Origin: an uncultured Oscillospiraceae bacterium | GTDB lineage: Bacteria; Bacillota; Clostridia; Oscillospirales; Acutalibacteraceae | Direction of reading: 5' to 3' | DNA: 64,000 bases | Assembly (NCBI GenBank): GCA_902489595.1 | Contig: CABUAS010000001.1 | Location: 7,894 to 71,893, forward strand | Shown here: positions 52,711-64,000 of the stretch, piece after piece | How the letters are laid out: each line of letters opens with the position of its first letter | Position numbering within the stretch: the stretch's first letter is position 1 | Notes under the pieces: generated by a model | Told to the model about the DNA's origin: nothing | Databases searched by the model: none | The model's input: only the letters and a program-made list of their open reading frames with translations | Translations under genes and position numbers: made by a program

Positions 52711-52711
52711 A

Positions 52712-52749
52712 AAAAACACCTCAAAAGCATTATGCCCTGAGGTGTTTTT
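52712..52749 (-). terminator. mfd terminator overlapping the SpoIIQ-like RBS
   Basis: Twelve-base perfect stem AAAAACACCTCA/TGAGGTGTTTTT (52712-52723 with 52738-52749) and a T-tract. The 3' arm contains GAGGTG, the RBS of the next gene, so folding would also hide the ribosome site in read-through RNA. Confidence 0.8.
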
Positions 52750-52751
52750 AC

Positions 52752-55700
52752 TTATTCACCGATTTTGCAGACTTTTTCCATAATTGATAAAGAATTGCGT
52801 ACCGTTTCAAGCGGAGATTCATAGCCGAGTTTAACGGCAATATATGCTTTTTTGCCTGCCGAAAGCAGAACTCTGCCCTTCATTTCACGGTTAAGCGCCA
52901 TAACAAGATTAATATCAGGCTCGTTCATATAAAACAGAATTGAGCCGTTTCTCTGCGAAATTTCATAAACACCGAGTTTTATTGCAACATTTCTCAAAAG
53001 CGAAATTTCAACAAGGCCGCAGATTGCCTCGGGCGGTGTGCCGAAACGGTCACGCAGTTCATCATAAACATCATTTGCGTCGGCGTCACTTCTTATGGCT
53101 GCTATGCGTTTATACATTGACAGCCTCTGCGGTGTGGAAGAAATATAACTTTCAGGGATATGCGCTTCAATCGGAAGGTCAATGAGGCACTCTTTTTCTT
53201 CTGTTTCTTCTTTCTTTTCGCCTTTTTCCTCGGCAACAGCATCGGCAAGCAGTTTTAAGTACATATCATAGCCGACTGCCTCCATATGTCCGTGCTGTTT
53301 ATTGCCAAGCAGAGAGCCTGCACCGCGGATTTCAAGATCACGCATTGCAATTTTAAAGCCCGAGCCGAACTCGGTATATTCTCTTATAGCCTCAAGGCGC
53401 TTTGTGGCAATATCGCTTAGTTCCTTACCCCTCGTAAATGTGAGATAAGCATAGGCACGGCGTGAACTTCTGCCTACCCTGCCCCTTATCTGATGCAGTT
53501 GGGCAAGACCCATTCTGTCTGCATTTTCAATAATGAGCGTGTTTACATTAGGCACATCAATACCCGTTTCAATAATCGTTGTGCACACAAGAATATCAAT
53601 CTCGCCGTTCAAAAGTTTTGCCCACACATCTGAAAGCTGCTCCTCTGTCATTTTACCATGGGCAACGCCGACATTGGCATCGGGAATTGCTTTTTTTATA
53701 CGCACGGCGGCGTGGTCAATAGTTTCAATATTATTATGAAGATAGTAGCACTGACCGCCCCTTGCAAGCTCTTTTTCCATAGCCTCTGCAAGCACGCCGA
53801 AATCATACTCAACAACGTAGGTCTGCACGGGGTATCTGTCGCCCGGTGCCTCTTCAATCAGGCTCATATCCCTGATACCGCTCATTGCCATATTAAGCGT
53901 TCTCGGAATCGGTGTGGCAGACAGGGTAAGTACATCAACTTTAGGGAATTTTTCTTTGATTTTTTCTTTCTGCGCAACGCCGAAACGCTGTTCCTCGTCA
54001 ACAATCAGCAGTCCCAGATCCTTGAATTTTATATCCTTGCTGATAATTCTGTGTGTGCCTACAAGCAAATCAACTTTTCCCTCTGCTAAATCTTTAAGCA
54101 CCTGCTTCTGCTTTGCAGGCGAAACAAAACGTGAAAGCATTTCGATTCTTACGGGGAATGCCTCCATTCTTGAGCGTGCCGTGTTGAAATGCTGCATGGC
54201 AAGAACCGTAGTGGGCACAAGGATTGCACATTGCTTACCCTCTGACAGGCATTTGAATGCGCCTCGCAGTGCAACCTCTGTTTTGCCGAAGCCTACATCG
54301 CCGCAGAGCAGTCTGTCCATAGGTACAGGGCGCTCCATATCGTGCTTGATTTCATCAACACAGCGGAGTTGGTCGTCTGTTTCATCATACGCAAAGCGAA
54401 GTTCAAAATCACGCTGCATATCTGTATCTTCCGAAAAGGCAAAGCCTTTTGTGCTCATACGCTTTGCATAAAGCGCAATAAGCTCTTTTGCCATATCCTT
54501 AACAGATGAACGCACCTTTGCCTTTGCTTTTTTCCATTCACTGCCGCCGAGCCTGTTGATTTTTACACGTGCCGTGTTTTCGCCCGGACCGATATATTTA
54601 GAAACAAGGTCAAGCTGGGTAACAGGCACATAAAGCACATCGCCCTTGGCATATGAAATTTTGATATAATCTTTTTTTACTTTATTGAGTTCGAGCGCCT
54701 GAATACCGTCAAAAATACCGATACCGTGCACATTATGAACAATATAATCACCGACGGTCAGTTCATCAAGCGAATGAATCACATTTTTTGAATGAACCTT
54801 GTTTGCTTTCTTTTTCTTTTGCAGTGTTCTTGTGTGAGTAATAAGCGCAAACTTAATATCTGAAAACTGAAATCCTGCCGAAACCGTACCCGAAACAACT
54901 GTTACTGCACCTATCTGAAACTGCTGAGGGTAACTTTCACTGAAAACGGTATTGAAACCCGCCTCCTCAAGGTCATATGCAAGTGCTTTTGCATTTCTTA
55001 AAGTACCTGCCATAACACAGATTGTGTAGCCTTTTTCTTTAAGCGGAGCAACATCTTCCTTCAACTGCTCAAAAGTACCGTTCCACGCATTGAAGCTCTG
55101 AATCGTGAAATTTGAAAGATTGGCAACAGGCGTGTCAAACGAGCCTCTCGGCAGGGAATCAAGGTAAACGGCACCGTGATTTTCATAAATACGGCAGAGT
55201 TCGTCAAAACTAAGTGTAAATTTATCAACTCCTTTGCACAGTGTGCCGTCTTCAAGATACCATTTTACCTGTTCATTCATCAGTTTAAACTGATTATTTG
55301 TTTTCTCTTTTACTCTGGCGCTTTCGCAGATAAAGAGAAGATTATCGCCGAGATAATCAAAAATTCCGCTGCTTTTGTATGCAAGCGGCAGATACCTGTC
55401 ACTGCATACAATAGATAATCCGTTTTTCAGATTTTCAGCATCTTCATATAATTTTTCCCGTGCTTTTATTGCTTTACCCTTTAAAGATTTTGCCAGATTT
55501 TCAATTTTTTCGGCAAATTTTTCTTTTGAGTCAAAAAGCACTTCCGTAGCAGGTATAATTTCAATACGCTCGGCATTTCTTGTACGCCTTTGTGTGGCAA
55601 TATCAAAATGCGAAATCGTGTCTACCGTGTCGCCCCACAGTTCGATACGGACAGGCTCGTCAAACCCCGGCGGGAAAATATCAATAATTCCGCCCCTTAC

Positions 55701-56219
55701 GGCAAATTGTGACGTACCGTCTACCTGGTCATAGCGTGAGTAGCCTGCGTAAACAAGTTTATTTACAATATCGTCAATATTAACCATTTCGCCGACTGAA
55801 ATTACGGCGGTTCGTTTCTGAAGTTCCGCAGGCGGCATAGTCATCTGCACGGCGGCATTAACAGAACATACGACTGCAGTAAATTCATCATTCAGAATTG
55901 CGGAAAGCACGCCGAGACGCAGGTGCTCAAACTCGTGCGACAGACCTGCCACCTGCTGAAAGGTAAATTCACGGGCAGGATAGTAAAGAACGCCTGCCGA
56001 AACTGCGCCCAAATTTTCGCTCATTTTAATAGCCGACGGCTCGTCAGGCATAATGATGAATGCCTTTTTACCTTCATCGCTTATAATGCTGTGAATCAGA
56101 TGCGGCTTGAACCCGTCGGGCACACCTATAGCCCCGACAGGCGTACCCGTGGGGTTTACACTGCCTGCGAGGCTTTTGAATTCACTGCTTTTTTCAAATA
56201 TTTTTAAAAAGCAAGACAT
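52752..56219 (-). CDS. mfd: Transcription-repair coupling factor
   Basis: 1155 residues, full length. It displaces stalled RNA polymerase and recruits UvrA. Order: UvrB-like N-terminal module (GVPDGFKPHLIHSI, GGIIDIFPPGFDEPVRIELW), CarD-like polymerase-interaction domain (LTVGDYIVHNVHGIGIFDGI, about 490-510), RecG-like helicase with Walker A LCGDVGFGKTEVAL, DEEQRFGV, TATPIPRTL-equivalent LSATPIPRTLNMAMSG, TRG region and C-terminal domain. In an operon after pth. Confidence 0.97.
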   Translation of the reverse strand: MSCFLKIFEKSSEFKSLAGSVNPTGTPVGAIGVPDGFKPHLIHSIISDEGKKAFIIMPDEPSAIKMSENLGAVSAGVLYYPAREFTFQQVAGLSHEFEHLRLGVLSAILNDEFTAVVCSVNAAVQMTMPPAELQKRTAVISVGEMVNIDDIVNKLVYAGYSRYDQVDGTSQFAVRGGIIDIFPPGFDEPVRIELWGDTVDTISHFDIATQRRTRNAERIEIIPATEVLFDSKEKFAEKIENLAKSLKGKAIKAREKLYEDAENLKNGLSIVCSDRYLPLAYKSSGIFDYLGDNLLFICESARVKEKTNNQFKLMNEQVKWYLEDGTLCKGVDKFTLSFDELCRIYENHGAVYLDSLPRGSFDTPVANLSNFTIQSFNAWNGTFEQLKEDVAPLKEKGYTICVMAGTLRNAKALAYDLEEAGFNTVFSESYPQQFQIGAVTVVSGTVSAGFQFSDIKFALITHTRTLQKKKKANKVHSKNVIHSLDELTVGDYIVHNVHGIGIFDGIQALELNKVKKDYIKISYAKGDVLYVPVTQLDLVSKYIGPGENTARVKINRLGGSEWKKAKAKVRSSVKDMAKELIALYAKRMSTKGFAFSEDTDMQRDFELRFAYDETDDQLRCVDEIKHDMERPVPMDRLLCGDVGFGKTEVALRGAFKCLSEGKQCAILVPTTVLAMQHFNTARSRMEAFPVRIEMLSRFVSPAKQKQVLKDLAEGKVDLLVGTHRIISKDIKFKDLGLLIVDEEQRFGVAQKEKIKEKFPKVDVLTLSATPIPRTLNMAMSGIRDMSLIEEAPGDRYPVQTYVVEYDFGVLAEAMEKELARGGQCYYLHNNIETIDHAAVRIKKAIPDANVGVAHGKMTEEQLSDVWAKLLNGEIDILVCTTIIETGIDVPNVNTLIIENADRMGLAQLHQIRGRVGRSSRRAYAYLTFTRGKELSDIATKRLEAIREYTEFGSGFKIAMRDLEIRGAGSLLGNKQHGHMEAVGYDMYLKLLADAVAEEKGEKKEETEEKECLIDLPIEAHIPESYISSTPQRLSMYKRIAAIRSDADANDVYDELRDRFGTPPEAICGLVEISLLRNVAIKLGVYEISQRNGSILFYMNEPDINLVMALNREMKGRVLLSAGKKAYIAVKLGYESPLETVRNSLSIMEKVCKIGE

Positions 56220-56239
56220 ATTATTTCTTCTTTCGTTGG

Positions 56240-56275
56240 TATTTCGGGAGGGCGCAGAGACCCTCCCCTACTGTT
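56240..56275. repeat. Modular palindromic intergenic repeat, copy 2
   Basis: GGGAGGGCGCAGAGACCCTCCC, split here as GGGAGGGCGCAG and AGACCCTCCC, then CTACTG. Hairpin plus the CCCTAC end as in the other copies. Confidence 0.55.
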
Positions 56276-56293
56276 TGGAATTCTCAAAGATGT

Positions 56294-56887
56294 TTACGAA
56301 TTAAACAAATTCATTGCCTTATCAATTTCATCATTTACGATATACGGCAGGGCGTCGACTGCGTTTTCAAGCGCTGATTTTAAATCTTTTTCAAGTTCTT
56401 TCGGAAATCTGCCGAGAACCCAGTTTATAATATCGTAATCGGGATTTGGCTTTTTGCCGACTCCCACTTTGATACGCGGAAAATTTTCACTGCCTAAATG
56501 AGCAATAATGCTTTTAAGTCCGTTGTGACCGCCTGCAGAACCCTTTCTTTTAATTCTTATCTGCCCTACATCAAAAGAAAAATCATCTGAAATTACGATA
56601 ACTTTTTCGGGCGGAATTTTATAAAACCTTGCCGCCTCACCGACAGCCTCACCTGAATTATTCATAAAAGTCTGCGGCTTCATTACAAGGCATTTTTTGC
56701 CGTTTATTGTGCAGTCTGCTGTAAGAGAATGAAATTTTAACTTTTTTATATTAAGATTTTCGTTAATTGCAAACAAATCTATTGCAAGAAATCCTGCGTT
56801 ATGGCGTGTCATTTCATATTTAGCACCGGGATTGCCTAAACCGACAATTAAATATTCATAGCCGCCGTTTGATTTTTTAAATATCAT
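56294..56887 (-). CDS. pth: Peptidyl-tRNA hydrolase
   Basis: 197 residues. Releases tRNA from stalled peptidyl-tRNA. Motifs: YLIVGLGNPGAKYEMTRHNA (catalytic His in RHN), KPQTFMNNSGEAV, DDFSFDVGQIRIKRKGSAGG HNGLKSI. The pth-mfd order is typical of Firmicutes, where the two are often adjacent. It lies 21 nt after the CNNM/CorC gene. Confidence 0.96.
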   Translation of the reverse strand: MIFKKSNGGYEYLIVGLGNPGAKYEMTRHNAGFLAIDLFAINENLNIKKLKFHSLTADCTINGKKCLVMKPQTFMNNSGEAVGEAARFYKIPPEKVIVISDDFSFDVGQIRIKRKGSAGGHNGLKSIIAHLGSENFPRIKVGVGKKPNPDYDIINWVLGRFPKELEKDLKSALENAVDALPYIVNDEIDKAMNLFNS

Positions 56888-56908
56888 TTTTAATTCCTTT
56901 TGCGTTTA

Positions 56909-58180
56909 TTATTGATGGTCGTCGGAAGTATCGACCTTTACGGTAATTTTTATTTTATCCGCTCTTTTGCCGTCTACGCTCAGCACACGGGCGGTAATAT
57001 TGTCAAATTCGGCAACATCGTCAACTTCGGGAATTTTATCAAGCAGCATCATAATAAAGCCGTTCACGGTTGTAACATCATCTTCAACATGGTTTATTTT
57101 GAAATATTCAAAGAAATCCTCAAGCGATGCCGAACCGTCGGCAATATACTCATTATCGCTGATTTTTTCAAAATCGACTTCCACTTCATCGTGTTCGTCC
57201 CATATTTCGCCTACAAGTTCCTCAAGTATATCTTCAAGCGTTACAATACCCTCTGTGCCGCCGAATTCATCAATAACAACGGCAAGATGTGTCTTATTTT
57301 TCTGAAAAATACGCAGAAGTTTTGAGATTTTTGTATCGGGTGAAACACTCGGAACAGGTTTTAAAATCGTTCTGAGCGATTTCAGATTTCGATCTCTTGC
57401 ACTTTCAAAATCACGGTGGTGAATCAGACCGACAATATTGTCTATATCATTGATATAAACAGGCAGACGGCTGCGGTTGCTTGTTTTGAAAACCTTTTCG
57501 ATTTCATCAAACGAGGCATATTTATCAACAGCGTCAACATCAATTCTTGGGGTAAGAATGTCAATAACATCAATATCGTCAAACTCGATTGATGAGCGGA
57601 TAAGTTTTGATTCGTTTTCATCAATTTCGCCGCCCGTGTGAGCCTCATTAACATATGTTTTAAGTTCTTCTTCAGTTACGGCGTTTACTTTACCGAGACC
57701 GAAAATCCTGTTCATAAGTTTAGACCATCCACGGAAAAACAATGATAGCGGGCTGAACAGAATAATGAAAAATTTAACAAGCGGTGAAATCAGAATTGCA
57801 TAACTTTCGGCACGCTCTTTTGCTATCTGTTTCGGTGTAACTTCGCCGAAAATAAGTACAACAATCGTCATAACAATAGTTGAAAGCGTTGTGCCGAGGC
57901 TTTCACCGTAAATGCCCGTAAAAACAATGGTTGAAATTGCCGTGCAGGCAATATTTACAAGGTTGTTGCCGATTAAAATTGTAGACAAAACAACATCGTA
58001 TTCTTCGGAAAGGGAAAGTGCCCTTTCTATTCTTTTTGATTTTCTGCCGTTTTTGCCGAGCATTGATTTTAATTTAACCTGATTGAGTGAGGAAAATGCC
58101 GTTTCGGCAGACGAAAAAAAGGCGCTTAAAACAACAAGCACCGCCATTACAATAATTAATCGGACAGAATCGCTATCCAT
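56909..58180 (-). CDS. CNNM/CorC-type (HlyC family) membrane protein with CBS pair
   Basis: 423 residues: four N-terminal helices of the CNNM domain (AFFSSAETAFSSLNQVKLKS, GNNLVNIACTAISTIVF), a CBS pair (about 205-325; LPVYINDIDNIVGLIHHRDF, THLAVVIDEFGGTEGIVTLE), and the CorC_HlyC C-terminal domain. Possible Mg2+/Co2+ efflux or ion-homeostasis role. ATG 58180 has AAAGGAG with 8-nt spacing; ATG 58186 is too close. First gene of the pth-mfd-M23 operon. Confidence 0.92.
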   Translation of the reverse strand: MDSDSVRLIIVMAVLVVLSAFFSSAETAFSSLNQVKLKSMLGKNGRKSKRIERALSLSEEYDVVLSTILIGNNLVNIACTAISTIVFTGIYGESLGTTLSTIVMTIVVLIFGEVTPKQIAKERAESYAILISPLVKFFIILFSPLSLFFRGWSKLMNRIFGLGKVNAVTEEELKTYVNEAHTGGEIDENESKLIRSSIEFDDIDVIDILTPRIDVDAVDKYASFDEIEKVFKTSNRSRLPVYINDIDNIVGLIHHRDFESARDRNLKSLRTILKPVPSVSPDTKISKLLRIFQKNKTHLAVVIDEFGGTEGIVTLEDILEELVGEIWDEHDEVEVDFEKISDNEYIADGSASLEDFFEYFKINHVEDDVTTVNGFIMMLLDKIPEVDDVAEFDNITARVLSVDGKRADKIKITVKVDTSDDHQ

Positions 58181-58203
58181 TTGCATACTCCTTTAAATTT
58201 ATT

Positions 58204-58285
58204 TTCGGCAGAGCGCAGAGACCCTTTCAATATCGGATTATTTGATTATACGGTGCGTCGGGAACGCCGCACCCTACGATTGTGT
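58204..58285. repeat. Modular palindromic intergenic repeat, copy 3
   Basis: GCGCAGAGACCCTTTCAATA then TCGGATTATTTGATTATAC, then palindrome GGTGCG...CGCACC and CCCTACG. The flanks match copy 4 (59944-60014), but the inner palindrome differs. Confidence 0.65.
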
Positions 58286-58317
58286 TTTTGCAAATCCAAC
58301 ATACCGTAATATGTTAT

Positions 58318-58342
58318 GGGGCATATCAGATGATATGCCCCT
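58318..58342. terminator. Hairpin after the radical SAM gene
   Basis: GGGGCATATCA/TGATATGCCCC stem; the T-tract (TTTTAT) lies on the plus side, so it would act better in plus orientation. It may limit read-through toward the radical SAM gene. Confidence 0.45.
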
Positions 58343-58361
58343 TTTATACATTTTTATGTAA

Positions 58362-59792
58362 TTAATCTTCTGTTTTTACAAATTCTTCAAAATCACGTTC
58401 TTCGTCGGATTTTTCAAAATTATACATATTCTCGTCTTTAACATGCTTTCTGATGTATTCATCTCTGTCAAAGAGCTCATCTGCCTTGACTTTCCAAGCC
58501 TTTGCAGCTGCAATAGTTTTGTCAAACAGCTCATTAGCAGATTCGGGATTCTGCATTTCTGTTGAATAGGCACCTGTTTCGCTTACCATTTTGCTGATAG
58601 CACCGGGGTTATCAAGCACAGGGCACGGACGGAGCATATTGTTATTGAACGGCTGATTCTTCTTATAAGCCATAAATATGGGGCTCTGAAGTGCCTCAAG
58701 CACCGAGCATTCCTTAATATTTACATTTGAATAGTGAACAAATGCGCAGGGCTCGCAGTCACCGTTTGAATTGATATGGAAATAATGACGTCCGCCTGCA
58801 ATACAGCCCTGAACATATTCGCCGTCGTTCCAGAAATCCATAGTGAAAATAGGCTTTGTTTCACGCCATTCACGAACTTTTTTGAACATAAGCGCACGCT
58901 GCTCGGGCGAAACCATAAGCTCTGTTACGGCGCCGTTGCCTGTCGGCATATATGTAAAGAACCACGCAAACATAACGCCCTTATCGATAAGCCAATCCAT
59001 ATACTCGTCAGATGATAAAACATCTGTGTTTTTGCTTGTGTAGCAAAGTGATGCGCCGAAGGGAATTCCCCTGTCCTTAAGGCGTTTCATTGCGGCAGTA
59101 CATTTTTGGAATGTGCCCTCGCCTCGGCGGAAATCGTTTTCTTCTTCGTAGCCTTCGATTGAGAATGCAGGCAGGAAGTTGCCGACCTCACCGATTTCAT
59201 CTGCAAAGCTGTCATCAATCAGAGTTCCGTTTGTAAAGCTCATAAAGATACAATCGGGGTTTTCACGGCAAAGGCGCATAATGTCTGCTCTTCTCATTGT
59301 AGGCTCGCCGCCTGTGTAAAGATACATATATGTGCCAAGTTCCTTACCCTGACGGATAATTCTTGCAAGATCATCGTATGAAAGCGAGCTGTTGTGACCG
59401 TATTCGGCAGCCCAGCAGCCTTTACATTTAAGATTGCAGGCAGCAGTCGGATCCATAAGAATTGCCCACGGAACGTTGCAGCCGTACTTTTCTATACTTT
59501 CCATACGAATATCGTAACTGTTGATTGCAACATTAAGTGCAGGCGGAATCAGTTTCATTACCGAATCCTCATTCAAATCACAAATAAGGCTTTTTGCAAA
59601 CTGCATCCAGTTGTTATTCGGATCGTCAATCACCTTGTGAAGACCTGCATATGTGCTTCTGTTCACTTTTTTAACATCTGCCATTTCAAGCAGTGATAAA
59701 AGCTTAGGTGCATTATTATAAAAATCTTTTCTTGCATATTTAATTGCTTGCTTGATAGCAACACCCATTGCTGCTTCTTTAAAACTTTTCAT
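58362..59792 (-). CDS. Radical SAM/SPASM-like protein
   Basis: 476 residues. A helical N-terminal region (1-95) precedes the cluster motif CNLKCKGCW in MDPTAACNLKCKGCWAAEYG, YLYTGGEPTMRRADI and a later auxiliary Cys set (GDCEPCAFVHYSNV, MLRPCPVLDNPG). A conserved clostridial group of unknown reaction. ATG 59792 follows AAGAGGT; the in-frame extension to 59828 has no RBS. Single gene with its own promoter. Confidence 0.88.
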   Translation of the reverse strand: MKSFKEAAMGVAIKQAIKYARKDFYNNAPKLLSLLEMADVKKVNRSTYAGLHKVIDDPNNNWMQFAKSLICDLNEDSVMKLIPPALNVAINSYDIRMESIEKYGCNVPWAILMDPTAACNLKCKGCWAAEYGHNSSLSYDDLARIIRQGKELGTYMYLYTGGEPTMRRADIMRLCRENPDCIFMSFTNGTLIDDSFADEIGEVGNFLPAFSIEGYEEENDFRRGEGTFQKCTAAMKRLKDRGIPFGASLCYTSKNTDVLSSDEYMDWLIDKGVMFAWFFTYMPTGNGAVTELMVSPEQRALMFKKVREWRETKPIFTMDFWNDGEYVQGCIAGGRHYFHINSNGDCEPCAFVHYSNVNIKECSVLEALQSPIFMAYKKNQPFNNNMLRPCPVLDNPGAISKMVSETGAYSTEMQNPESANELFDKTIAAAKAWKVKADELFDRDEYIRKHVKDENMYNFEKSDEERDFEEFVKTED

Positions 59793-59870
59793 TTCATTAC
59801 CTCTTAGAGTGAAAACAAATTCACCCATTTTTGCTAAAATTGATATATTATAAAAAAAGTGCGTGAAATA

Positions 59871-59899
59871 AATATATGCCTTTTAATTATAAAAGTCAA
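59871..59899 (-). promoter_or_regulatory. Promoter of the radical SAM gene
   Basis: Minus-strand TTGACT (59894-59899), 17-bp spacer, TATATT (59871-59876), about 75 bp before the ATG. Confidence 0.65.
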
Positions 59900-59943
59900 G
59901 TAAAATTATTTTCTTTAAGAAATTCTTAACTTTATCGAATTTT

Positions 59944-60014
59944 ACGGGATGGAACGAAGACCCTCCCAATATCGGTTTATCTGATTATACGAGCGGATAA
60001 TATCCGCCCCCTAC
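59944..60014. repeat. Modular palindromic intergenic repeat, copy 4
   Basis: GGGATGGAACGAAGACCCTC, then CCAATATCGGTTTATCTGAT and TATAC, then GCGGATAATATCCGC (perfect palindrome, 59993-60007) and CCCCCTACGG. It shares flanks with copy 3 and its palindrome with copy 1. The remaining 60015-60089 holds no visible feature. Confidence 0.65.
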
Positions 60015-60089
60015 GGCAACGTTATTGCTGTTTTGCAGGTTTCGATGTAAATCATTAAAACAATTTATAATTGTCACTCACAGCAATAA

Positions 60090-63787
<3,698 letters not shown>

Positions 63788-63947
63788 AATTAAAATTCCG
63801 TTTCAAAATGCCGAAAGGCATATTTTTTGCTCAAAAAAAGTTTAAGCAAAGTGTAATATATAGTTTAGAATGCCCATTATCGGGTAAAAATGTCACATCT
63901 TGTGGTTTTCCACCATATATATGCATAATTGCACACAATTTTTGACA

Positions 63948-63976
63948 ATTATACCATATATATTACCGATATGCAA
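63948..63976 (-). promoter_or_regulatory. Promoter of the sugar transferase
   Basis: Minus-strand TTGCAT (63971-63976), 17-bp spacer, TATAAT (63948-63953). The leader of about 150 nt contains GTGGAAAACCAC, a short hairpin. Confidence 0.7.
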
Positions 63977-64000
63977 TTTATTTATTAATTTTTTACAACT

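Overview
The window is AT-rich, densely coded DNA from an endospore-forming member of the Firmicutes. The likely group is a gut Clostridia lineage such as Oscillospiraceae/Ruminococcaceae; this is inferred from T-box leaders, spoVT, a SpoIIQ-like peptidase, a BclA-like collagen protein, TrpB2, NfnAB and codon style, not from any search.

Left flank (1-3.9 kb): thrS (runs off the left edge) behind a T-box leader, then rny (RNase Y) and a small Dabb protein. From 4.06 to 23.99 kb, 18 tightly packed or overlapping plus-strand genes behind one good promoter form a Wzx/Wzy-type capsule/exopolysaccharide locus: chain-length regulator, tyrosine kinase, initiating sugar-phosphate transferase, glycosyltransferases, three acyltransferases, a radical SAM enzyme, a fused cytidylyltransferase-kinase followed by LicD, polymerase, flippase, and a two-gene nonulosonate module (NeuB-like synthase without a SAF tail, and a CMP-sugar synthetase fused to a KdsC-like phosphatase). 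Next come a CaCA antiporter, CapA, glnA with a hairpin in its leader, tRNA-Ser(GGA) followed by a 154-bp tandem repeat that re-uses the tRNA 3' end, a Trp T-box with trpB2, and a glycosyltransferase/collagen-like protein pair.

The main discovery is at 33.44-48.69 kb. A 15.2-kb integrative element sits inside the sporulation gene spoVT. The spoVT 5' part (31 codons before the crossover) lies at 48.6-48.78 kb; the remaining 147 codons lie at 33.0-33.44 kb, fused in frame to a large serine recombinase. Joining the two gives a 178-residue SpoVT. The recombined att sites are readable to the base: 18-nt inverted arms flank a central GA dinucleotide that starts a GACCCG block shared by both junctions. 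The crossover lies inside the 3' end of the recombinase gene, so integration swaps the C-termini of two proteins and keeps both frames open. This resembles the skin-type elements that interrupt sporulation genes.

The element's cargo is a type III restriction-modification system (Mod, Res) with an overlapping membrane DUF6680 protein, an AAA/DUF4143 ATPase, XRE regulators, an ImmA-like peptidase, a SLOG protein, DUF4417, a possible toxin/immunity pair, TnpV and its small partner, a RepA_N remnant, and a conserved non-coding module present twice in opposite orientation.

Right flank (48.9-64 kb): PHP phosphoesterase, NfnAB, a minus-strand operon (CNNM/CorC-type protein, pth, mfd, SpoIIQ-like M23 peptidase), a radical SAM/SPASM protein, GH2 beta-galactosidase and a second initiating sugar transferase. 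Short modular palindromic repeats ending in CCCTAC are scattered between chromosomal genes. Protein names rest on recognised motifs and remembered family features; nothing was aligned or searched.
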